DNA of 64,000 nucleotides from Arenibacter sp. F26102. GTDB taxonomy: Bacteria > Bacteroidota > Bacteroidia > Flavobacteriales > Flavobacteriaceae. The stretch lies in assembly GCF_023015865.1 (NCBI RefSeq), contig NZ_JALKBC010000003.1:310001-374000 (forward strand). The letters are read 5' to 3'. The notes under the pieces are model-generated. The model did not search any database and had not been told where the DNA came from. It saw nothing but the letters and a program-made list of their open reading frames with translations. Position 1 is the first letter of the stretch. Each line of letters begins with the position of its first letter. Made by a program: the position numbers and the translations under genes. Positions 56,536 to 64,000 of this stretch are shown here, piece after piece.

Positions 56536-56939
56536 GGCAATACCCTATGAAATATGGGGTTGATGGACAATATTAGTCACTAAGTTATCAACAAAAATTG
56601 TGGAAAAATACCAATCGATATATATGTTGCACAGGAGTGCTCTTCATGCCATTGACGATTCGGCCAGAACAAGGTTAAACACTTTAATAAACTATGAAAC
56701 TATTGGCATAAAATTAAAATATCAAGCCTAAAAATAAGCTTGTAATCAGGTCAGCTCAAGTAGTTTGTTTAAACCTAATATCTATACCCTTATTCCCCTA
56801 CACTAAACATAATTGCCATCTGTTCAATGTTGCCGTGGAACTACAATCAGGCTTAAGTTACTCAACATTACTAACCTCTAGCAATTAACAACAACACAAT
56901 ACCCCAAATACCTACCTAGATACCTTAGGATCCCCCTAA

Positions 56940-56972
56940 ACAAAAGAGACACCCCCAAAGGATGCCTCTTGC
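56940..56972 (-). terminator. Terminator of asnB
   Basis: On the minus strand AGAGGCATCC and GGGTGTCTCT pair over 10 positions with two G-U pairs, followed by TTTTGTTT. Because wobble pairs are needed it is a terminator for the minus strand only. Confidence 0.8.
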
Positions 56973-57028
56973 GTACTAAATAAACTAAAACTTTATTCAT
57001 CGAATTCTCGCCACCTAACCCCGTAGGA

Positions 57029-58699
57029 TTATTTTACGTAAGCATCCGAGTGAACCTTTGAAACAGCCCTACCAGAGGGGTCGTTCATGTTCTTAAAGGC
57101 CTCATCCCATTCCAGGGCAATTCTAGTACTACAGGCAACCGATGGCTCCTGTGGCACGCAAAGTGCCGCTGCATCTGAAGGGAAATGTTCCTCAAAAATT
57201 GAGCGATAATAAAATTCTTCTTTAGATGTAGGTGTCTGTAAAGGAAATCTATATTTGGCATTTGCCAATTGATCATCCGTAACCTCGTTCTTAACCACCT
57301 CTTTTAAGGTATCTATCCAGCTATAACCAACTCCATCCGAAAATTGTTCCTTTTGCCTCCATGCAACACTTTCTGGCAACATATCCTCAAATGCCTTTCG
57401 CACTACCCATTTCTCCATACGTTCACCGTTGATCATCTTATCCTGCGGATTGATCCTCATAGCCACGTCCATAAATTCCTTATCCAAAAATGGCACTCGC
57501 CCTTCTATACCCCAAGCTGCCAAAGATTTATTGGCCCTTAGACAATCGTACATATGCAGCTTGTCCAATTTACGGACAGTTTCCTCATGGAATTCCTTAG
57601 CATTTGGCGCTTTATGGAAGTACAAATAGCCCCCAAATAATTCGTCAGCTCCTTCTCCTGATAAAACCATTTTAATACCCATGGATTTTATCACTCTGGC
57701 CATTAGATACATTGGCGTGGATGCCCTAATTGTTGTTATATCATAGGTTTCCAGGTTATAAACTACATCTTTTATGGCATCCAATCCTTCTTGAATTGTA
57801 AATTTTATCTCGTGGTGCACCGTACCAATATGTTCGGCCACCTTTTGTGCCGCTGCCAAATCAGGTGATCCTTCCAATCCTACCGAAAAGGAATGCAATT
57901 GTGGCCACCAAGCATCGGTAGTATCGTCCGATTCAATTCTTTTCTGAGCGTATTTCTTTGCAATGGCAGACGTTACCGAAGAATCCAATCCCCCTGAAAG
58001 CAGTACACCATAGGGAACATCGGACATTAATTGTCTGTGGACAGCAGCTTCCAAGGCTTCTTTAATGGCCTTAATACTGGTTTCATTATCCTTTACTGCA
58101 TCATATTCCATCCAATCACGGGAATACCATCTTTTAAATTCCCCATCCTTACTATGTAAGTAATGGCCTGGAGGAAATAACTGTATTTTGGTACAAGTTC
58201 CTTCCAACGCTTTTAATTCGGAAGCCACATAAAAAGTACCATTAACATCCCAACCTATATACAGGGGAATGATTCCCATATGATCTCTAGCGATAAAGTA
58301 CTCATCTTTTTCAGCATCATAGATAGCAAAGCCGAAGATACCATTCATTTCATCCAAGAAGTCGACTCCTTTTTTTTGGTACAAGGCCAAAATCACTTCA
58401 CAATCCGACTGTGTCTGAAAATTATAGGTTCCGGCAAATTGCTTGCGCAACTCCCTATGGTTATAAATTTCACCATTTGCCGCAAGCACTAATTTTTTAT
58501 CCTCACTAAATAATGGTTGTTTCCCTGAAGCAGGGTCCACAATGGACAAACGTTCATGCGCCAAAATAGCTTTATCATTAGCATATATTCCACTCCAATC
58601 AGGTCCCCTATGTCTAATTTTCTTAGACATCTCCAATAATTGAGGCCTTAATGCCTCTGTACTCTCCTTTACATCAAATGCACATACAATTCCACACAT
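57029..58699 (-). CDS. asnB: Asparagine synthetase B (glutamine-hydrolysing)
   Basis: A 556-residue enzyme matching E. coli AsnB in length. The N-terminal glutaminase has Cys2 as nucleophile ('MCGIVCAFDVKE') and 'RHRGPDWSGIY'. The C-terminal synthetase has the ATP-pyrophosphatase motif 'VLLSGGLDSSVTSAIAKKY' and 'LSGEGADELFGGYLYFHKAP'. It makes asparagine from aspartate using glutamine. Single-gene unit with an extremely AT-rich upstream region. Confidence 0.96.
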   Translation of the reverse strand: MCGIVCAFDVKESTEALRPQLLEMSKKIRHRGPDWSGIYANDKAILAHERLSIVDPASGKQPLFSEDKKLVLAANGEIYNHRELRKQFAGTYNFQTQSDCEVILALYQKKGVDFLDEMNGIFGFAIYDAEKDEYFIARDHMGIIPLYIGWDVNGTFYVASELKALEGTCTKIQLFPPGHYLHSKDGEFKRWYSRDWMEYDAVKDNETSIKAIKEALEAAVHRQLMSDVPYGVLLSGGLDSSVTSAIAKKYAQKRIESDDTTDAWWPQLHSFSVGLEGSPDLAAAQKVAEHIGTVHHEIKFTIQEGLDAIKDVVYNLETYDITTIRASTPMYLMARVIKSMGIKMVLSGEGADELFGGYLYFHKAPNAKEFHEETVRKLDKLHMYDCLRANKSLAAWGIEGRVPFLDKEFMDVAMRINPQDKMINGERMEKWVVRKAFEDMLPESVAWRQKEQFSDGVGYSWIDTLKEVVKNEVTDDQLANAKYRFPLQTPTSKEEFYYRSIFEEHFPSDAAALCVPQEPSVACSTRIALEWDEAFKNMNDPSGRAVSKVHSDAYVK

Positions 58700-58910
58700 A
58701 TAATAATATTTATGTCAATTTTAAAGCAAATATCAACTTTATATATACATAATAAAATATAAAATGCAATATTAATTATAAATTGAAATCATAAAGTCAA
58801 TTATAATAACAATATATTACAATAATTAGGATTTCACTTACAGCAACGCACTATTTTGTAAGTTGTCCAAAAATTACCGACTTTTAATTCAGAATAAAAG
58901 GAATACTACT

Positions 58911-58918
58911 TAAATTTG
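58911..58918 (+). promoter_or_regulatory. -7 box for the DUF2911 gene
   Basis: TAAATTTG matches TAnnTTTG, 13 bp before the ATG. No good TTG upstream at the usual distance. Confidence 0.45.
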
Positions 58919-58931
58919 ACAATCTCTAAAA

Positions 58932-59480
58932 ATGAAAAAAATGAAAAACTTATTTACTATTGCGCTTATGGTTGTTGCTTTGACCTTTAGCTTTGAAGCA
59001 ACAGCACAGAAATTCAGTGGATTGGACAAGAGTCCAGCAGACATTGCCTCTTACCCTACTGATTATAAAGTTTCACAAAAATTAGTTCGAATTACTTATA
59101 GTCGCCCGCAATTAAAAGGACGATCAATATCCGAACTTGCCCCGGCCGGAAAAGTATGGAGAACTGGAGCCAATGAAGCCCCGGAAATTATATTTTATAA
59201 GGATGCTACTGTGGGTGGAAAACCTGTTGCCGCCGGTACATATTCTCTATTCACTATCCCGGGAGATAAGGAATGGACAGTAATTTTGAACAAAAACTTA
59301 AATCAATGGGGCGCTTATTCCTATCAAGAAGGTGATGACGTAGTACGGGTTCCTGCCAGTGTTAGCACTGCATCCGAATCATTGGATGCTTTTTCTATTG
59401 CATACAAGGATGTAGACAATGGCACCCATATGGTATTTGGATGGGGAAACACCAGGGTTTCCTTACCTATTACTTTTTAA
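58932..59480 (+). CDS. Secreted DUF2911 protein
   Basis: A 182-residue protein with a signal peptide ending 'EATAQ'. The mature part has the DUF2911 hallmarks: 'LVRITYSRPQLKGRSISELA', 'KVWRTGANEAPEIIFYKD' and 'AAGTYSLFTIPGDKEWTVIL'. The domain is beta-rich and periplasmic or secreted; its function is not known. It stands alone and ends in a strong shared terminator. Confidence 0.88.
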   Translation: MKKMKNLFTIALMVVALTFSFEATAQKFSGLDKSPADIASYPTDYKVSQKLVRITYSRPQLKGRSISELAPAGKVWRTGANEAPEIIFYKDATVGGKPVAAGTYSLFTIPGDKEWTVILNKNLNQWGAYSYQEGDDVVRVPASVSTASESLDAFSIAYKDVDNGTHMVFGWGNTRVSLPITF

Positions 59481-59499
59481 AAGAATCCAGGTTTACAAA

Positions 59500-59536
59500 T
59501 AAAAAAAACCGAAGTTCAGCACTTCGGTTTTTTTTA
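59500..59536. terminator. Bidirectional terminator after DUF2911
   Basis: AACCGAAGT (59507-59515), TCAGC loop and ACTTCGGTT (59521-59529) with eight A left and eight or more T right. Confidence 0.9.
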
Positions 59537-59587
59537 TTATCAAGCGCGCCAATAAAGGCCTTCAATACTAGTCTTTAATAGCAGATC

Positions 59588-60022
59588 TTATTCCGGATCC
59601 AATCGCCTCTCTCCGCTCAACTCAAAAATGCCGTCTTCAGAGCTGGCTTTTCCACTTATTTTATCACCTTCTACAGTAATACTAACAGAGACCAATTGCC
59701 CCTCAAGATTAAGGGAAAATGTCAATGTATTATCTTTCACCTTAACGTCATCAGCCTTGCTCTCAACACCTTGTAAGGCGACCAAAACCCTTAATGAACC
59801 TTCTTTTTTAGAAATAAACAAAATCCCCTTGGCATACGCATAAGGAACATTTTCGGCTGAATATTTCCAATTACCAATAAAATTTTCCTCACCAAAAGGA
59901 GTGGAATCATTATCAACCCCAATATTCAATTGATTTGCATTCGCATTAGCCATGGCAGAAAGACTAATTAGCATGGTACATACCAAAAAACCAATCCTGA
60001 TAAATCCTTTATAATTTCCCAT
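59588..60022 (-). CDS. Small secreted protein of unknown function
   Basis: A 144-residue protein with a signal peptide ending near 'ANANA'. The mature part is a small beta domain: 'FIGNWKYSAENVPYAYAKGI', 'LRVLVALQGVESKADDVKV', 'GEKISGKASSED'-like strands ending 'LSGERRLDPE'. It resembles short lipocalin-like or secretion-associated proteins, with no motif that fixes a role. The minus strand 50-60 bp upstream has TAGATTTA, one base from the -7 consensus. Confidence 0.65.
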   Translation of the reverse strand: MGNYKGFIRIGFLVCTMLISLSAMANANANQLNIGVDNDSTPFGEENFIGNWKYSAENVPYAYAKGILFISKKEGSLRVLVALQGVESKADDVKVKDNTLTFSLNLEGQLVSVSITVEGDKISGKASSEDGIFELSGERRLDPE

Positions 60023-60210
60023 CTATCTATTTTTTTTATAACTATAACTATTATGACATCTAAATCTACAATTAATTCTCTTTCGATGAAATTCCAACGA
60101 CAATTGTAATACTGATTCCATTTGGGCATACATCAATATAAGAACTCCTATTGGCCATTTTTTATTGTTTAAATTGCCACCAAAAATAATAATACATTTC
60201 TGCGGAAACC

Positions 60211-60918
60211 ATGAGTGACAATTATCTCCCCAGCGAACTTCCCTCCCAAGTCCAACTTATACAGAAAGAGATAGATGCCCTGCGACTTGAAGTTAATGAA
60301 ATTATACAAAAAACCTCAGCCTTCGAAAACATTCTTCGTTCAAAAATTGAAGATGAATTGATTCAGGAACAAGAACTTTCCCAATTATACAAACTACAGA
60401 AAAAAGCAAAGAAGGAAAAAAGGCATCTCCAGAAAAAACTTGGTAAAAACTTTCAGGAACCTACGGGCATCCAAACCACGAAAAGTACAATGTTGCCCGA
60501 AAAAAATACAAATGAACAACTACAGAAAAAGCACTTATATCGTGAGGCCATGTTACATGTGCATCCCGACAAGTTTTCAATGCAAAAAGACAAATTGGAC
60601 CTGGCTACCGAAATAACTGCTAAACTCATAGAAATCTATCAATCCGGAGATTTGGCATCCCTTAAAGCGTATCACGCACATATTTTTAATGGAAACACTT
60701 CATTACAGCCTTTGGGCACCATACAAACCAAGGGTTCAGGTCTTGATTATATACTAATGGAACTTAAAAAAGTACAAGAAGAGTTATCGCTGGCCAAAAA
60801 CAGGCACACATACAAAGTATTGACGGAATACGAAAATCCAATGACCTTTCTGGATGAATTAAAATCGTACTATAAAGACAGACTTAGCAAACTTAAGAAG
60901 CGGACTAGAACTAAATAA
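60211..60918 (+). CDS. Coiled-coil protein with a J-domain-like HPD motif
   Basis: A 235-residue soluble protein. Residues about 12-82 form a long charged coiled coil. Then 'LYREAMLHVHPDKFSMQKDK' at about 109-128 contains the H-P-D motif (118-120) in the helix-loop-helix setting of DnaJ J-domains, followed by 'TAKLIEIYQSGDLASLKAYH'. The motif is what stimulates DnaK ATPase in co-chaperones. No Gly/Phe region or zinc fingers follow, so it is not a full DnaJ; the tail is basic ('KKRTRTK'). It may be a specialised DnaK partner, but a bare HPD could also be coincidental. Confidence 0.7.
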   Translation: MSDNYLPSELPSQVQLIQKEIDALRLEVNEIIQKTSAFENILRSKIEDELIQEQELSQLYKLQKKAKKEKRHLQKKLGKNFQEPTGIQTTKSTMLPEKNTNEQLQKKHLYREAMLHVHPDKFSMQKDKLDLATEITAKLIEIYQSGDLASLKAYHAHIFNGNTSLQPLGTIQTKGSGLDYILMELKKVQEELSLAKNRHTYKVLTEYENPMTFLDELKSYYKDRLSKLKKRTRTK

Positions 60919-61166
60919 TTATTCAGAATCAAATGCTTACTGCTTAGGTGTATTTAATTTTTGGCCAAAAACCCAATGTCTATTTATGCTCAGCCGATTA
61001 TCGCAAAGTGGCGCCGTTCCACTAATCAACTAAATAATACACTTTAGACTTCTTGTTCATTAAAAAAGGAATAACATTGGGGTTTCCATGGTACAGCAAA
61101 GGTTTAAAATTATCCAACCCCCAAGCCTTAAAATAACAATGCTTCCGAGTCACTAATTAAATGTCC

Positions 61167-61193
61167 TTGGTATCCCGCTTTTTTATAGTTTTG
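61167..61193 (+). promoter_or_regulatory. Promoter for the ABC-F gene
   Basis: TTG (61167-61169), 16-bp spacer and TAGTTTTG (61186-61193) approximate TTG/TAnnTTTG, 18 bp before the ATG. The spacer is shorter than the usual 19. Confidence 0.5.
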
Positions 61194-61211
61194 CAAACTT
61201 AAAAATGAAAT

Positions 61212-62849
61212 ATGATTTCTGTAGATGCAATAGCGGTAGAGTTCAGTGGCGACACCTTGTTCAGTGATGTTTCCTTCGTTATCAACGAAAACGATAAGAT
61301 TGCCTTGATGGGGAAGAATGGGGCAGGAAAATCTACCATGATGAAGATTATTGCCGGGGAGCAAAAAGCAACCCGTGGACATATTCGTTTTCCAAAGGAT
61401 GCAGTAATAGCATATTTGCCCCAGCATCTACTAACGGATGACAACTGTACCGTTTTCGAGGAAGCTTCCAAGGCTTTTAAGGAAATCTTTAGTATGCGCG
61501 ATGAAATGGACCGTCTGAACAAGGAATTGGAAACCCGAACAGATTATGAATCGAACGCCTATATGTCCATCATTGAAAAAGTTTCGGATTTGGGGGAAAA
61601 ATTCTACTCCTTGGAAGAAATCAACTATGAGGCAGAAGTTGAAAAGGCACTAAGGGGACTAGGATTTAAACGGGAAGACTTTCATCGCCTTACCAGCGAA
61701 TTTAGTGGCGGTTGGCGTATGAGGATAGAGCTTGCAAAAATATTATTGCAAAAGCCCGACTTAATACTTTTGGATGAGCCCACCAACCACGTGGATATTG
61801 AATCTGTAATATGGCTGGAGGATTTCTTATTGAATAAGGCCAAGGCAGTTGTGGTAATCTCGCATGACAAGACCTTTATAGACAATATCACCAATAGAAC
61901 CATAGAGGTAACCATGGGCCGTATCTATGACTACAAGGCTAACTACAGCCATTACCTGCAATTGAGGGAAGACCGACGAAGTCATCAAATAAAAGCCTAT
62001 CAGGAGCAGCAAAAATTTATAGCGGACAACCAAGCATTCATTGACCGATTTAAAGGCACCTATTCCAAGACCAATCAGGTAACGTCTAGAGAAAGGATGT
62101 TGGAGAAATTACAGATCATAGAAATTGATGAAATAGATACAACAGCACTAAAGTTAAGGTTCCCTCCTTCCATACGCTCGGGTGACTACCCCGTTACCGC
62201 AGAAGGACTTTCCAAAAGTTATGGCGACCATGTTGTATTTAAAGATGCCAATCTCTCCATTTCCCGTGGCGAAAAGGTTTCTTTTGTGGGCAGGAACGGT
62301 GAAGGAAAATCTACCATGATCAAAGCCATTTTGGGTGAAATTGAGGTAGAAGGTGTATGTAGTTTGGGACACAATGTAAAAGTTGGTTATTTTGCGCAAA
62401 ACCAGGCCTCCTTGTTAGACCCTGAACTAACTATCTTCCAAACCGTAGATGAAGTGGCAGAAGGAGACGTACGTACACAGATCAAAAATATTTTAGGTCG
62501 ATTTATGTTTGGTGGAGATGACCTGGAAAAAAAGGTAAGTGTACTTTCCGGCGGAGAAAAAACCCGATTGGCAATGGTAAAATTACTTTTGGAACCCGTT
62601 AATCTTTTGATCTTGGATGAGCCCACAAATCATTTAGATCTAAAATCCAAAGACGTACTTAAGGAAGCACTTCTCACTTTTGACGGCACATTAATATTGG
62701 TCTCCCACGACCGGGATTTCCTACAAGGACTTTCCCAAAAAGTCTTCGAATTTAAGGACAAACGGGTCATAGAACATTTCGAGACCATTGATGCTTTCTT
62801 GGTGCGTAACCGAATTGAGAGTCTAAAGGAAATAGATTTAAAGGCATAA
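61212..62849 (+). CDS. ABC-F family ribosome-associated ATPase
   Basis: A 545-residue protein with two ABC domains and no membrane part. Domain one: 'ALMGKNGAGKSTMMKIIAGE', 'FSGGWRMRIELAKILLQKPD', 'LLDEPTNHVDIE'. A linker of about 80 charged residues follows ('DRRSHQIKAYQEQQKFIADN'). Domain two: 'FVGRNGEGKSTMIKAILGE', 'LSGGEKTRLAMVKLLLEPV', 'ILDEPTNHLDLK'. Such proteins bind the ribosomal E site and tune translation; a few give antibiotic resistance. The short linker and overall look suggest a housekeeping subtype (YbiT/EttA-like), which is my inference. Confidence 0.92.
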   Translation: MISVDAIAVEFSGDTLFSDVSFVINENDKIALMGKNGAGKSTMMKIIAGEQKATRGHIRFPKDAVIAYLPQHLLTDDNCTVFEEASKAFKEIFSMRDEMDRLNKELETRTDYESNAYMSIIEKVSDLGEKFYSLEEINYEAEVEKALRGLGFKREDFHRLTSEFSGGWRMRIELAKILLQKPDLILLDEPTNHVDIESVIWLEDFLLNKAKAVVVISHDKTFIDNITNRTIEVTMGRIYDYKANYSHYLQLREDRRSHQIKAYQEQQKFIADNQAFIDRFKGTYSKTNQVTSRERMLEKLQIIEIDEIDTTALKLRFPPSIRSGDYPVTAEGLSKSYGDHVVFKDANLSISRGEKVSFVGRNGEGKSTMIKAILGEIEVEGVCSLGHNVKVGYFAQNQASLLDPELTIFQTVDEVAEGDVRTQIKNILGRFMFGGDDLEKKVSVLSGGEKTRLAMVKLLLEPVNLLILDEPTNHLDLKSKDVLKEALLTFDGTLILVSHDRDFLQGLSQKVFEFKDKRVIEHFETIDAFLVRNRIESLKEIDLKA

Positions 62850-62911
62850 ATGTCCAATCTCAAATCCGAACCGTCAAAATAGGCAAGGGTAATAAAAATC
62901 TATGGCCAGCG

Positions 62912-63730
62912 TCAAGATTTAAAGAAGGCATCAAAATATAATAATTGGTATTGAATGGCATTTGCCCAATAATCCCAATTATGGCTTCCCGGGCGTTCTA
63001 TATAATCATGAGGTATATTTCGTTCCATCAATTTTTGGTGCATTCTTTTATTGCCGTCATAAAAGAAATCATTTATCCCGCAATCAAATATGAGTTTCAA
63101 ATTGTCCCCTTTTAACAAATTCACCATATTGATTACGGTATTATCTTCCCAATTGCCTCGATTTACGGCATAATCGCCCAAGCGTTTGGACAGGTCCCAA
63201 TTTTCAGGAAAAGGACGTATATCCAGGCCCCCGCTCATACTTCCGGCTGCACCCCAAACATCCTGATGCCTAAAGGCTAAATAAAATGCGCCATGACCAC
63301 CCATACTCAAACCAGTAATTGCCCTCGACTCCCGCTTTGCCAAAGTACTGTATTTTGTATCTATAGCACTTATAAGCTCCCTTGAAATATAAGTCTCATA
63401 TTTCATTTCCTCGTCTATGGGGCTATCAAAATACCAACTTGTTTTGCCGCCATCCGGGCAAACAATAATTATATTATAGGTGTCGGCATAATCCTTTATA
63501 GCCGAGACTTTAGTTGCCCAATCCTTATGATTCCCTCCTGCCCCATGCAGCAAATAGAGTACCGCTAAACGTTCCTTTTTCAGTACGTAACTATCCGGTA
63601 AAAATACCAGATTGGCAATGGATTTATTCATGGATTTGCTATTGACATGTAAAGTATCCACCTGCGATGCAAATGCACCAAATACAGTAAATAGAACTAC
63701 CAGCACAGTCAAAATTCGTCTCATTTTCAT
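62912..63730 (-). CDS. Secreted esterase of the alpha/beta-hydrolase (esterase D/XynZ-like) family
   Basis: A 272-residue protein if the ATG at 63730 is used, which gives a proper signal peptide ('MKMRRILTVLVVLFTVFGAF'); the 17-residue extension upstream lacks signal features. The oxyanion region is 'LLHGAGGNHKDW', the nucleophile is Ser142 in 'ITGLSMGGHGA', and Asp221 ('CGINDFF') and His250 ('PGSHNWDYW') complete the triad. The family hydrolyses esters of sugars, feruloyl groups or mycolates. Substrate unknown. Confidence 0.88.
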   Translation of the reverse strand: MKMRRILTVLVVLFTVFGAFASQVDTLHVNSKSMNKSIANLVFLPDSYVLKKERLAVLYLLHGAGGNHKDWATKVSAIKDYADTYNIIIVCPDGGKTSWYFDSPIDEEMKYETYISRELISAIDTKYSTLAKRESRAITGLSMGGHGAFYLAFRHQDVWGAAGSMSGGLDIRPFPENWDLSKRLGDYAVNRGNWEDNTVINMVNLLKGDNLKLIFDCGINDFFYDGNKRMHQKLMERNIPHDYIERPGSHNWDYWANAIQYQLLYFDAFFKS

Positions 63731-64000
63731 GCAATTATCTTTTAAACCTATTCTAATATTTAGTTTGGTTATGTACCCCAATTTTAGGAAGAGACAGATT
63801 CTATCTCCATTAAATTGCCCTAATAGATACCATTTTCAAAACTAGGAAAAAAAGACAAAACACAGTTAACAAACCATATAAAATGAATTCAGAGTGGGGT
63901 ATATAGATTTTCCCCACAAAAACTTTGAACACACCAATTAAGTACAAATTAAAGATTATGCTATAACCTTATACCCTTCAGGAAAGGGACGGTAGGCATA

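Noticed and set aside
61787-61794. CCACGTGG palindrome resembling the core of a parS site
   Set aside because: The flanks do not continue the parS consensus and the bases encode the conserved T-N-H-V-D stretch of an ABC-F Walker B motif.

Overview
This window reads as a chromosomal segment from a marine-type member of the Flavobacteriaceae (Bacteroidota), perhaps near Maribacter, Zobellia or Arenibacter; the genus is a guess. The evidence is low GC, -7 promoter boxes of the form TAnnTTTG, two secreted proteins with type IX secretion 'type B' C-terminal domains, a fused SecDF, an archaeal-type ProRS, a two-subunit methylmalonyl-CoA mutase, and many DUF families typical of flavobacteria. I see no prophage, insertion sequence, CRISPR array or plasmid genes.

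Layout. 1-5.6 kb: end of a PEP/pyruvate-binding protein, then two class A beta-lactamase-fold serine hydrolases flanking a large nucleotide-translocase-like transporter with a HEAT-repeat tail. 5.9-10.5 kb: udk, an FtsB/DivIC-like gene and both methylmalonyl-CoA mutase subunits. 10.5-17 kb: a 556-bp gap, then parA-parB-DUF5683-dapB-lepB-WbqC-DUF6122. 17.2-19.4 kb: a Tat-type Gfo/Idh oxidoreductase and a DUF1080 protein, probably acting on sugars in the envelope. 19.5-25.7 kb (minus): two transcription units, one with a small membrane protein, mutL, two rhomboids and an exo/endonuclease-fold protein, the other with a TPR protein and ribH. 25.8-28.4 kb: recF, a lipoprotein and a DciA-like gene converge on ndk; a 50-aa gene converges on apt. 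29-34.2 kb: tRNA-Arg, an AraC regulator, a secreted metallophosphoesterase, rpsT behind two identical tRNA-Glu genes, and proS. 34.3-40.7 kb: a Tyr/Gly- and Ser/Arg-rich lipoprotein, a FadL/OmpP1-like outer-membrane protein and two T9SS cargo paralogues. 40.8-48.6 kb: folE, cysS, yidD, lgt, DUF192, DUF5916 and a double ABC ATPase. 48.7-64 kb: secDF, mdh, envelope proteins, gyrB, asnB, DUF2911, a J-domain-like protein, an ABC-F ATPase and a secreted esterase.

How the genes work together. Several envelope-biogenesis functions lie here (lepB, lgt, secDF, yidD, T9SS cargo, lipoproteins), as do chromosome-maintenance genes (parAB, recF, mutL, gyrB, DciA-like). The latter grouping suggests, without proving, an origin-proximal location.

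Most of the window is ordinary housekeeping DNA, and I found no convincing new multi-gene system. The best leads are a MutL whose endonuclease motifs are all degenerate, a GC-rich gene-free element at about 30.38-30.47 kb, the transporter/serine-hydrolase cluster, an RS-repeat lipoprotein, and a stand-alone HPD-motif protein.
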